Positions 32,674 to 41,300 of a stretch of DNA of 52,379 nt are shown here, in pieces. Under the pieces are notes generated by a model. It saw nothing but the letters and a program-made list of their open reading frames with translations. It made no database searches and was not told where the DNA came from. The position numbers were made by a program, and so were the translations under genes. Position 1 is the first letter of the stretch. The number at the start of each line of letters is the position of its first letter. Source of the DNA: an uncultured Alistipes sp. (GTDB taxonomy: Bacteria > Bacteroidota > Bacteroidia > Bacteroidales > Rikenellaceae); assembly GCA_904502005.1 (NCBI GenBank), contig CAJGDC010000006.1, positions 1 through 52,379 on the forward strand, written 5' to 3'.

Positions 32674-35082
32674 ATGAAAAGATTGCTAGCCCTTCTACTC
32701 TCTTTAATATATTTAACCGCCTCGGCACAAGTTGAGCACTCTATAGTTCTTGATAGTAACTCATTCCGCGCGGTGCAGACCGATGCGCTTACGGGGGTGA
32801 ATATCGACCCAATCGGCATGGACTCTTCTCGTCAGCCATGCGCAAGAGTTAAGATATTTTTCCATCGAATGACGCGCGAGCAGACGGAGCAGTTAGAGCC
32901 TAAATTCCCCTCTGGCACAATAGACTGTATAAAGCGTAAGGTGGCGGATGATAACACCGTGCTCATCCTTGAATTTACCGCCAAACCGAGTACTAAATTC
33001 TATCTTAACCACCCAACTTTTGGAGTCTCAAACGAGGTGGAGTTTGACTTTGAAGGGGGTAGAGAGTATCAGCTTGAGGCGAGCCTAAACCAGACATTTA
33101 GTATTGTCGTTAATAGCAACGAGCCGAATGTAGACATCTACCTTGACAACAGATATAGAGGTCAAACTGACTCATCTAACAGTCTTACAATCAAGGATGT
33201 AATGATTGGCGGACATAAACTCAAAGTCACCTACGGAAGTGTCAGCTATGAGCAGGAGATAGATGTCAATAGTGGCAGCATATCATTCCGCCAGGATGTA
33301 AATAAGGCGGCAAACAAACCGCAGTATGTTGTCTTTACTGTTGAACCGAAAAATAGTGCTGTAACTATTGACGGACAGCTCTATGTCGCTGAGGATGGCG
33401 TTGTTGTGGCGCTGTTGCAGAACGGACAGCATAACTATAAGGTAGAGGCGCGTGGCTACCACAGCCAGAGCGGAACTGTTACCGTTGCGGGTCAGAAGAT
33501 TGAGCGTGCGATAACACTTAAGGAGGACTTTGCGACAGTCACACTTACGGCAGAAAGTGGCGCGGATATCTATGTGAACGATAAGAAGGTCGGCACAACC
33601 TCTTGGTCGGGCAGACTCAACTCTGGTCTCTACATCTTTGAGGCACGCAAGAGTGGCTACTGTACGCAGAGCCTTACTCGTCAGATTACCTCTGACTCTC
33701 CTGCCCAAAGTTTTACCCTACCCGCACTCGTGCCTATCTATGGCAGCGCAGATATAACCTCTACGCCCCCTATGGCAGATATAACCATTGACGGCAAGAG
33801 TGTCGGCAGAACACCACTGCAGCTTGATAACCTACTCGTGGGCGAGCACAAACTTACAGTCTCAAAATCAGACTATCAGCCTTATGCTGAGACAATTACC
33901 ATTGCTGAGGGTAAGACTGCAACTGTAAATGTTGCGCTTACCAAGCAGAGTACACAAACTATTTCAACCTCTCCCCAGCCAACAGCCACAAAGTCATTGG
34001 CTAAGAGGCATAGCATAACTACTGCGCCTTATAAGGTCGGTGACTACTACAACGACGGCAAAAAGGAGGGCGTTGTCTTTGAGGTTAGTGCTGACGGTCG
34101 AAGTGGCAAAGTAGTTAGTCTGGCTCAGTCGCAAAAGTTAGAATGGTCTGATATTGAATTAAAGCAGCAGCGAGTAATAGGTGCATTTAATCAGACATAT
34201 GGAGCTACAAATATGGTAACTGTCAAACAATTAGAAGAATCCTATTACTATCCAGCATTCCTCTGGTGTCAAAGATTAGGGGATGGCTGGTATCTTCCAT
34301 CTATTGAGGAACTTAGAAAAATATTGCTTAATAAATCTATCAGCAAAGCTGTAAATAATACCTTAGAGAAAATAGATGCAAAAAATATCATAGTGCCATC
34401 CAATTTTTACTGGTCGTCAACCGAAAGAGATCGAAAATATGCATTAATAGCTAATATGTACAAAGAGCAGTACATTGTAAAAGATGCAAAACTTTTTGTT
34501 CGCGCTGTATCAACATTTGGAACGGCATCATTTCCTATAGCGCAAACATCGGCCCCATACAAAGTCGGCGACTACTATAATGATGGCGTAAAAGAGGGTG
34601 TGGTTTTTGAAGTTAGTGCAGATGGTAGGTCAGGTAAAATTCTGAGTATGAGAGAGGAGTTTGATTATTGGTGTCATTTACCGCATGATAAAAAGATTCT
34701 TGGTTTGGATAATGTACAGGATGGCTCGGTAAATATGGATATTATCAAGGGCATTAAAAATTGGAGAAAAAAATATCCAGCTTTTGCTTTTTGTGCTGAT
34801 TTAGGTGAGGAATGGTATCTGCCGGCTTTTGGCGAGTTGGAGACTTTTACGCTTAATAGCTCCGTTTGTGAAGCTGTAAATAAAACACTATCTACGTTGG
34901 GTGCTCAAATGATATGGGATGAAAGCGCTCATGTAGGTTATCCATCTTCAACCGAGTATTCTTATCGTTCATCATTGGGCGATCCTCAAATATTAACTGT
35001 TGACGGACTATTAGGAAAAAAACAATTTAAACCCGAAACAAAAATATCTGCTGGTCATATTCGCGCCGTGGCGAAATTTTAA
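32674..35082 (+). CDS. Exported PEGA-domain protein with duplicated C-terminal module
   Basis: An 802-residue secreted protein. The signal peptide (about 1-19) ends at TASAQ. The first half contains PEGA-type beta repeats, clearest at about 366-425 (ADITIDGKSVGRTPLQL, VGEHKLTVSKSDY), with related repeats earlier (ADIYVNDKKVGTTSW). The second half is a tandem module of about 176 residues, copies at about 450-620 and 626-802. Both open with APYKVGDYYNDG and KEGVVFEVSADGRSGK, contain a WYLP..EL motif and an SSTE motif, and end in RAV, reminiscent of DUF1566-type domains. DNA from about 34,130 onward is visibly more AT-rich than the first half, with two cassettes poorly conserved at nucleotide level. 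Likely a surface or periplasmic binding protein; the function is unknown. Confidence 0.8.
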   Translation: MKRLLALLLSLIYLTASAQVEHSIVLDSNSFRAVQTDALTGVNIDPIGMDSSRQPCARVKIFFHRMTREQTEQLEPKFPSGTIDCIKRKVADDNTVLILEFTAKPSTKFYLNHPTFGVSNEVEFDFEGGREYQLEASLNQTFSIVVNSNEPNVDIYLDNRYRGQTDSSNSLTIKDVMIGGHKLKVTYGSVSYEQEIDVNSGSISFRQDVNKAANKPQYVVFTVEPKNSAVTIDGQLYVAEDGVVVALLQNGQHNYKVEARGYHSQSGTVTVAGQKIERAITLKEDFATVTLTAESGADIYVNDKKVGTTSWSGRLNSGLYIFEARKSGYCTQSLTRQITSDSPAQSFTLPALVPIYGSADITSTPPMADITIDGKSVGRTPLQLDNLLVGEHKLTVSKSDYQPYAETITIAEGKTATVNVALTKQSTQTISTSPQPTATKSLAKRHSITTAPYKVGDYYNDGKKEGVVFEVSADGRSGKVVSLAQSQKLEWSDIELKQQRVIGAFNQTYGATNMVTVKQLEESYYYPAFLWCQRLGDGWYLPSIEELRKILLNKSISKAVNNTLEKIDAKNIIVPSNFYWSSTERDRKYALIANMYKEQYIVKDAKLFVRAVSTFGTASFPIAQTSAPYKVGDYYNDGVKEGVVFEVSADGRSGKILSMREEFDYWCHLPHDKKILGLDNVQDGSVNMDIIKGIKNWRKKYPAFAFCADLGEEWYLPAFGELETFTLNSSVCEAVNKTLSTLGAQMIWDESAHVGYPSSTEYSYRSSLGDPQILTVDGLLGKKQFKPETKISAGHIRAVAKF

Positions 35083-35126
35083 TAAAATTTTAGTATTTTT
35101 ACCTAATTATTTCCACAAAGTTTTAT

Positions 35127-35134
35127 TACCTTTG
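35127..35134 (+). promoter_or_regulatory. -7 box for the SRPBCC gene
   Basis: TACCTTTG is a perfect -7 box 32 bp upstream of ATG 35166. It places the start at 35166 rather than the in-frame TTG at 35145. No TTTG at the -33 position. Confidence 0.55.
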
Positions 35135-35165
35135 CTCCGCTAAATTGACAACACACACAACACCT

Positions 35166-35573
35166 ATGGAGAAGTACGAATCAAAGCAGTGTCAGATTTT
35201 TAAGTCGGCAGCGCAAATTTTCCCTTTTATATCTAACTTCAACCTCCTTACCCCCGCTGTGGCTGATAAGGTGGAGGAGTGGCAGGCTACAGAGGATACC
35301 TGCTCATTCAAGATTAAGGGATTTACTGTAAAGTTGCGCATGGTTGATAAGGTCTATGGCAAGCATGTCAAAATCTCTGGCGACGATGGCGGTGTGCCTA
35401 TCGACTTCGCCTTCTGGATTCAGCTCCATGAGGTAACCCCAACAGACACCCGCATCCGCATGGTCCTCCATGCCGAGCTCAATATGATGATGCGCATGAT
35501 GGTAGGTAGTAAGATTCAGAAGGGGTTGGATCAGGCCGTGGAGGGATTTGCTGCTGCCTTCAATAGAATTTAG
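35166..35573 (+). CDS. SRPBCC (START-like) family protein
   Basis: A 135-residue soluble protein with a helix-grip-type pattern: an N-terminal IFPFISNFNLL helix, a central antiparallel stretch (EEWQATEDTCSFKIKGFTVKLRMVDK) and the closing helix IQKGLDQAVEGFAAAF. This fits the SRPBCC / polyketide-cyclase-like superfamily of small ligand-binding proteins; the ligand is unknown. It has its own promoter. The stop codon lies inside the 5' arm of structured element B1, so the end of the coding sequence is part of the stem. Confidence 0.75.
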   Translation: MEKYESKQCQIFKSAAQIFPFISNFNLLTPAVADKVEEWQATEDTCSFKIKGFTVKLRMVDKVYGKHVKISGDDGGVPIDFAFWIQLHEVTPTDTRIRMVLHAELNMMMRMMVGSKIQKGLDQAVEGFAAAFNRI

Positions 35574-35696
35574 TCGTGAAAATACGGCACCTGCTGCCGC
35601 TAATAAAAAATGCCTGCTGGGCTGTACTGTTTGTGTACTATCCTGCGCAGGCATTTTTCATTGAGCAACAGCATTTACCGCATTTTGACGACTAAA
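35569..35696. repeat. Structured intergenic element B1
   Basis: Outer 19-nt arms (35569-35587 and 35678-35696) pair with a G.G mismatch at 35578/35687, in the same GTGA/TGAC context as elements A and C. The 5' arm contains the SRPBCC stop codon. Inside are CGGCA-CCTGC-TGCCG (35585-35599) and the terminator stem 35606-35658. It has the same length as element A (128 nt), but the stem sequences differ. Confidence 0.7.
35606..35658. terminator. Terminator hairpin inside element B1
   Basis: AAAAATGCCTGC (35606-35617) pairs with GCAGGCATTTTT (35647-35658). The apex repeats the CTGTAC ... GTACTATCC motif of the element A terminator. Confidence 0.85.
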
Positions 35697-35700
35697 TAGG

Positions 35701-35770
35701 GCGGTATTTACTGCGTTACACTTCAATAGCCGAGCTGCTCACATACGCTACAGTGTGCTGCGCGCTCGGC
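35701..35770. repeat. Structured intergenic element B2
   Basis: Hairpin GCGGT-ATTT-ACTGC (35701-35714), then GTTACA, then GCCGAGC (35729-35735) pairing with GCTCGGC (35764-35770) around an inner CATAC/GTGTG stem. The same order and loops recur in element C (49791-49859), with compensating stem changes. The remaining gap to HU (to 36077) holds a GTCGGC-AGA-GCCGAC hairpin (35855-35869), a heptamer array and the HU promoter; no gene is visible. Confidence 0.65.
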
Positions 35771-35883
35771 TTTTTGTGTGCCTGGTAAATCCTCGCCTAA
35801 AATCAGATTCTGCCATTAGCCTTTAAGTGGTATCCGCTTTGCAGATTTATATTAGTCGGCAGAGCCGACACCTCTATAAGGCA

Positions 35884-35913
35884 AATAGCTAAAGGCCAAT
35901 AGCCAATGGCTAA
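35884..35913. repeat. Heptamer repeat array 1
   Basis: Four consecutive 7-bp units, AATAGCT, AAAGGCC, AATAGCC, AATGGCT, of the form AAnRGCY. Confidence 0.8.
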
Positions 35914-35990
35914 CATCCCTTCAATTCAACTTTTTTTAACTTTTCGGCAAAAAAAAGGTGTGAAAGTTTTACCTTTTGCAAAATTAACTG

Positions 35991-35998
35991 TATATTTG
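35991..35998 (+). promoter_or_regulatory. -7 box for the HU gene
   Basis: TATATTTG matches the -7 consensus. The transcript would have a leader of about 75 nt before ATG 36078. The TTTG 12 bp upstream is too close for a normal -33. Confidence 0.55.
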
Positions 35999-36077
35999 TC
36001 GCCGATTTCGCTCTGTATAAGGGCGATAGATTAGAATAATGAGTGAAGAATAATTTATAAACAAAAAAATTACAGCT

Positions 36078-36350
36078 ATGACAAAGGCAGATATCGTTAC
36101 AGAGATCGCTAAGAGAACCGGCGTTGAGAAGGTTCAGATTCAGGCTATTGTTGAGACCTTCATGGAGGAGGTTGAGAACTCTCTTAGCCGTGGTGAGAAT
36201 GTTTACCTTCGTGGTTTCGGCTCTTTCATTATCAAGACCCGTGCTGAGAAGGTTGCACGCAACATCTCTAAGAATACAACTATCACTATCCCTGAGCACA
36301 AGATTCCAGCTTTCAAGCCTGCGAAGACTTTCGTTGCTAAGGTAAAGTAA
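36078..36350 (+). CDS. HU/IHF-family DNA-binding protein
   Basis: A 90-residue nucleoid protein that binds and bends DNA as a dimer. TKADIVTEIAKRTG opens the helical dimerisation part. GENVYLRGFGSFIIKTR covers the conserved GFGxF turn at about 50-54, the beta arm follows (ARNISKNTTITIPEHKIPAF, with the intercalating Pro in IPEH), and FKPAKTF closes the domain. Length and motif order are exactly those of HU-type proteins. A 29-codon basic protein follows after 37 bp and is probably on the same transcript. Confidence 0.97.
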   Translation: MTKADIVTEIAKRTGVEKVQIQAIVETFMEEVENSLSRGENVYLRGFGSFIIKTRAEKVARNISKNTTITIPEHKIPAFKPAKTFVAKVK

Positions 36351-36387
36351 TCGAACTAACTATTGTTTAACTTTAATATTTACAACT

Positions 36388-36477
36388 ATGCCAAACGGAA
36401 AGAAGCATAAGCGTCACAAGATGGCGACCCACAAGCGTAAGAAGCGTCTGCGTAAGGATCGTCATAAGAAGAAGTAG
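36388..36477 (+). CDS. AURKAIP1/COX24 (DUF1713) domain mini-protein, ribosome-associated type
   Basis: A 29-residue, extremely basic protein: MPNGKKHKRHKMATHKRKKR, then LRKDRHKKK and stop at 36477. The KRHKMxxHKxKKRxRKxRxKKK pattern is that of the C-terminal domain of mitochondrial AURKAIP1/Cox24 (mS38 of the small mitoribosomal subunit), and Bacteroidota carry it as a stand-alone mini-protein. The likely role is as a small ribosomal-subunit component near the decoding region, by homology. It lies 37 bp after HU and is followed by a strong hairpin. It is short enough to be missed by gene finders with normal length cut-offs. Confidence 0.88.
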   Translation: MPNGKKHKRHKMATHKRKKRLRKDRHKKK

Positions 36478-36500
36478 TATGCCCGACGGCATATTGCTTA

Positions 36501-36547
36501 AATAGGAGTTTAACGCTAAAGGGTGTTTGCCCTTTAGCGTTCCTATT
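36501..36547 (+). terminator. Strong hairpin after the HU / mini-protein pair
   Basis: A perfect 12-bp stem AACGCTAAAGGG/CCCTTTAGCGTT (36512-36523 with 36530-36541), extended after a bulge by AATAGG/CCTATT. No T-run follows on the plus strand, so it may be a 3'-end stabiliser or partial terminator. A smaller ATGCC-CGAC-GGCAT hairpin (36479-36492) precedes it. Confidence 0.6.
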
Positions 36548-36556
36548 AAAGACACC

Positions 36557-36584
36557 ATTAGCCGTTAGCCATTGGCTTTTAGCT
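36557..36584. repeat. Heptamer repeat array 2 (inverted orientation)
   Basis: Four units ATTAGCC, GTTAGCC, ATTGGCT, TTTAGCT, the reverse complement of the AAnRGCY unit. Confidence 0.8.
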
Positions 36585-36643
36585 TTTTACTAGGTGTCGC
36601 ACAGCGACAAAGTTATAGAAGAAGTAGAAATTCTGACAACGCT

Positions 36644-36664
36644 AATAGCCAACAGCCAATAGCA
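36644..36664. repeat. Heptamer repeat array 3
   Basis: Units AATAGCC, AACAGCC, AATAGCA, ending 18 bp before the RNase G start codon and in the opposite orientation to array 2. Confidence 0.75.
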
Positions 36665-36682
36665 AAAAACATAATCTTGAAT

Positions 36683-38365
36683 ATGAACCGAGAACTAATT
36701 ATCAACGTAACATCTACCGAGATTAACATTGCCCTTTGCGAGGACAAGGTGTTGGTAGAGTTGGGAAAGGATATGGCGCAGACAGGTTTCTCTGTGGGTG
36801 ACATATACCTTGGTAAGGTGCGCAAGATTATGCCCGGACTCAACGCCGCGTTTGTCAATATTGGACACGAGCGCGACGCTTTTATCCACTATCAGGACTT
36901 AGGACCTCACTTCTCGTCGCTGGACAAAATTGTTGACAGCTGGGCTCCAGGTAAAAAGTGTATTCGCTTAGATGCGATGAAGATTGACACAGCCTTGGAG
37001 AAGGATGGTCGAATTGCCGACCATCTGCAAGTGGGTCAGACTGTTATGGTTCAGGTCTCTAAGGAGGCTATCTCTACTAAAGGACCGCGTCTGACTTGCG
37101 ATATCTCGTTACCGGGAAGAAATATTGTCCTTGTTCCGTTCTCTTCAAAGGTCTTCCTTTCGCAGAAGATTCGCTCCAATGAGGAGAAAAAACGCCTTAA
37201 GCGAGTTGCTCAGGGCGTTCTTCCAAAGAATTTTGGCGTTATTATTCGTACTGCTGCTACAAATGCTACTGACCTGGATGTTGAGCAGGATATTCTTGCA
37301 GCGGTAGAGAAGTGGAATAAGACACTTCAGCAGATTCGTCGTCATCAGGCACCTGCTCTGCTTATGGGTGAGATGAGTCGCGCCAACACAATTATTCGTG
37401 ACTCCCTTGATGGTTCGTTTACACAGATTTGTGTGGACGACGAGGGTATGTATAACGAAATACGAAGCTATATTGAGTCGGTAGACCCTGAGAAGGTTAA
37501 GCTTGTAAAGCTCTACCGTGGCTCGGTACCTATTTTTGATAATTTCGATATTTCGCGACAGATAAAGTCGCTCTTTGCACGCTATGTGTCTCTGAAGAGA
37601 GGTGCATACCTTATTATAGAGTCTACGGAGGCGATGAATGTCATCGACGTAAACTCCGGAAACAGAACAAAGGCTGATGATAATCAAGAGCAGCATGTGC
37701 TTGAGGTAAACCTTGCCGCTGCGGCTGAGGTGGCCCGTCAGCTTCGCCTACGAGATTTGGGCGGTATTGTGATTATAGACTTTATTGATATGCACAAGGC
37801 TACAAGTCGTCAGCTTCTCTACGAGGAGATGCAGCGACTTATGGCAACCGATAAGGCTCGCCATACAATCCTTCCGCTTACTAAGTTCGGACTTATGCAG
37901 ATAACACGTCAGCGTATTCGTCCAGTGGCGGTGAAGGATATTCAGGAGGTGTGCCCGACATGCGGCGGAACTGGTAAGATTGAGCCAACGGTGTTGCTTG
38001 AGAAGAGTATCGAAAATCAACTTTCACTGCTTGCCGAGGAGCATGGTGAGCGTTTTGTAAACCTTGTTGTCAGTCCATACGTGGCGGCATATCTTAAGCA
38101 GGGAGTGATCTCTTTGCGTAATCGCTGGGCGCTGCGTTATGGTATGTGGATTAAAATTACAGCATCTCAGGCCGCTGGTATTGTAGATGTTAAGTATCTG
38201 GATAGCAAGGGTGAGGATATGTTACACCCCAATTATATCGGTCACCGCAAGCCTAAAAAGGTGGAGCCTCAGCAGCCGGAGCGTAAAGATAAGGAGCGCA
38301 AAAGTTCTGGCAGCAGACCTAAACGCAGGGGTAAGAAACCAAGCGAAACAAAGGATAAAGAGTAG
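36683..38365 (+). CDS. rng: Ribonuclease E/G family endoribonuclease
   Basis: A 560-residue single-strand-specific endoribonuclease for rRNA maturation and mRNA decay. The N-terminal S1 domain is at about 37-125 (VGDIYLGKVRKIMPGLNAAF). The catalytic metal-binding Asp residues lie in NVIDVNSGN (about 318-326) and VIIDFIDM (about 362-369). The Zn-link motif VCPTCGGTG is at about 422-430. The last 30 residues are a Lys/Arg-rich tail (PKRRGKKPSETKDKE), possibly for RNA or ribosome contact. ATG 36683 was chosen; an upstream in-frame TTG would translate the heptamer repeats. Mfd follows after 17 bp. Confidence 0.96.
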   Translation: MNRELIINVTSTEINIALCEDKVLVELGKDMAQTGFSVGDIYLGKVRKIMPGLNAAFVNIGHERDAFIHYQDLGPHFSSLDKIVDSWAPGKKCIRLDAMKIDTALEKDGRIADHLQVGQTVMVQVSKEAISTKGPRLTCDISLPGRNIVLVPFSSKVFLSQKIRSNEEKKRLKRVAQGVLPKNFGVIIRTAATNATDLDVEQDILAAVEKWNKTLQQIRRHQAPALLMGEMSRANTIIRDSLDGSFTQICVDDEGMYNEIRSYIESVDPEKVKLVKLYRGSVPIFDNFDISRQIKSLFARYVSLKRGAYLIIESTEAMNVIDVNSGNRTKADDNQEQHVLEVNLAAAAEVARQLRLRDLGGIVIIDFIDMHKATSRQLLYEEMQRLMATDKARHTILPLTKFGLMQITRQRIRPVAVKDIQEVCPTCGGTGKIEPTVLLEKSIENQLSLLAEEHGERFVNLVVSPYVAAYLKQGVISLRNRWALRYGMWIKITASQAAGIVDVKYLDSKGEDMLHPNYIGHRKPKKVEPQQPERKDKERKSSGSRPKRRGKKPSETKDKE

Positions 38366-38382
38366 GGTAATAACCTGTAAAG

Positions 38383-41300
38383 ATGCACAAAATACTTGAG
38401 TCAGCACTACAAACAAAACCGTTTGTGTTGCTGCAAAAAGAGCTAAAACAGAAGGGCAACACCGTCTACCTTAACGAGTTAGTCGGAGGTGCCCTTTCGT
38501 TTTATATGGCAGCCGCCGTATCAAAAGTGGTGGGACTGCATGTTGTAGTGGCAGAGGACCGAGATACTGCGGCATACGTAATGAACGACCTCTATGCGCT
38601 ACTTGACGAGAAGAGGGTTCTCTTCTTCCCGTCTGCATATAAACGCTCTATAGTCTATGGTCAGCAGGAGGCGCAGAGTGTAGTTATGCGCACCAATGCC
38701 CTCAATGCAATCGGTAATATTAAGGATGGAGATTATCTTGTTATCTGTACCTATCCTGAGGCTTTGGCTGAGAGGGTCGCTGGGGCGGTAGAGCTGTCGG
38801 AGCACTCTGTCAAGATTAGTCGTGGCGATAATATTAAGATTGCTGAACTTGTAGATATACTTGAGCAGCTGGGCTTTGAACGTGTAGATTTTGTCTACGA
38901 GCCGGGGCAGTACTCCGTTCGTGGAGGTATTGTCGATATATTCTCATATGCGGAGAGCCGACCTTATCGTCTAGACTTCTTTGGTGACGAGGTAGACTCA
39001 TTGCGTAGCTTTGAAATTGGCAATCAGCTCTCTTCTGAGCGACTGGATAGCGTAAATATTATCAGTAATATAAATGGTGGTGGAGGCAATACCGTCTCCT
39101 TTGCATCTTTTGCTGGCGGAGAGGCAACCTATTGGTTCTACGATGGAGATTATGCCCTGAAGAGGGTTGATGATGTGAGGGTTAAGTTCCTCAACCAGAG
39201 TGATGAGCCGGAGATGGCAACAGGTCTGCTCACCTCTCGTGTGGAGCTGCTCAAGGATATGGCAGGGAGCACGTTGCTGTCGCTCCATAATAATCTGCTT
39301 GAGCGACCTGCTACTTCAACCGTGCTCTTTCACACCCAGCCGCAGCGCCAGTTTAGCAAGAACTACGAACTGCTTGCAGAGGATATTACCGCACGCAAGG
39401 AGGAGGGATTTAAGTGTTACATCCTCTCTGATAATTTTGCGCAGATGGAGCGATTGGATAATATTTTCCACAGCATCAATCGCTCCGGTGTTAAGTTGGA
39501 TATGTTGCGAGTCATTCTGCACGAGGGCTTTGTGGATTACGATACACATCTGTGCTTATATACTGAGCATCAGCTCTTTGACCGTTATCGCCGTTATAAA
39601 ATCAATGGCGAAATTAAGCGCGATGAGCAGATGACTGTTGCCGAGCTTAATGCTCTGCGTGTGGGTGACTATGTTGTCCATATTGACCACGGTGTCGGCC
39701 GTTTTGATGGACTTGTGACACTGCCCGACCCATCTGGAGGAAAACCGCGCGAGGTTATTAAATTGGTATATCGCGATGGCGATGTGCTCTTTATAAATGT
39801 ACATTCATTACACTGCATCTCTCGCTATAAGAGTGGTGATGGTGAGCGTCCGAAGGTGCACAAACTGGGTAGCGGAGCATGGCAGAAACTCAAAACTGCG
39901 ACAAAGAAGGCTGTTAAGGATATTTCTCGTGAGCTTATTGCACTCTATGCCAAGCGTAAGGCGAGCGAGGGCTTTGCCTTCTCGGCAGATAGCTATCTGC
40001 AGCAGGCTATGGAGGCGTCGTTCCGCTATGAGGAGACTGCCGACCAACAGAGGGCCATTGAGGCTGTAAAGAGCGACATGGAGTCGAGCCGACCTATGGA
40101 CCGACTAATCTGTGGCGATGTGGGCTTTGGAAAGACCGAGGTGGCTATTCGTGCGGCATTCAAGGCTGCTGTAGATGGAAAACAGGTGGCAGTTCTTGTG
40201 CCGACAACAATACTTGCATTGCAACACTATCGCTCATTTATGGAGCGACTGCGTGATATGCCGGTGCGTGTTGAGTACCTTAATCGCTCAAAGAGCGCCA
40301 AGCAGGTGCGCCAGATTGCGGAGGAGCTTGAGTCAGGACAGATTGATATTCTTATTGGTACGCATAAGATGCTTGGTAGCTCCATTAAGTTCCGCGATTT
40401 GGGTCTGCTCATTATTGATGAGGAGCAGCGCTTTGGTGTGGCTGCAAAGGAGAAACTCACTCAGATGAGCGTCAATGTTGATACCCTTACACTTACCGCA
40501 ACGCCTATACCTCGCACATTGCAGTTCTCGCTAATGGGCTCGCGTGATTTGTCTGTTATTTCTACCCCTCCACCAAACCGTCAACCTATTATTACTGAGT
40601 CACATACATTCTCTGAGGAACTTGTTCAGGATGCTATTGAGGCGGAGCTTTCACGTGGTGGTCAGGTCTACTTCATACACAATAATGTGGAGCAACTGGA
40701 GGATATTCGTGGTATGATTTCGCGCCTTTGTCCTAAGGCTCGCGTTGTAGCCGCACACGGACGCATGAAGGCGGGGGAGATGGAGAAGCTGATTATGGAC
40801 TTTATCTACGGCGAGAGCGATGTGCTTGTGGCGACATCTATCATAGAGAGTGGCGTGGATATTCCAAATGTGAATACAATAATTGTAAACAATGCTGACC
40901 GCTTTGGACTGAGCAATCTTCACCAACTTCGTGGCCGTGTAGGTCGAAGTGACCGCAAGGCGTACTGTTATCTGCTTAGCAAGCCGGATGAGCTACTCAG
41001 TAGCGATGCTCGTCGCCGATTAAGGGCTATTGAGGAGTTCTCGGACTTAGGGTCTGGATTCAATATCGCTATGCAGGACCTCGATATTCGCGGTGCAGGT
41101 AACCTTTTGGGTGCCGAGCAGAGTGGATTTATTGCCGACATAGGCTTTGAAACCTACCAGAAGATTATGAACGAGGCCATCGCCGAGTTGCGTGCCGAAG
41201 GCCTTGATGTTGCAGGTCTTAGCCAGGAGGAACAGAAGGTAGTTGATAGGATAAGCTATGTTGATGATGTGGCTGTAGAACTTGGTGTAGATGCCTCACT

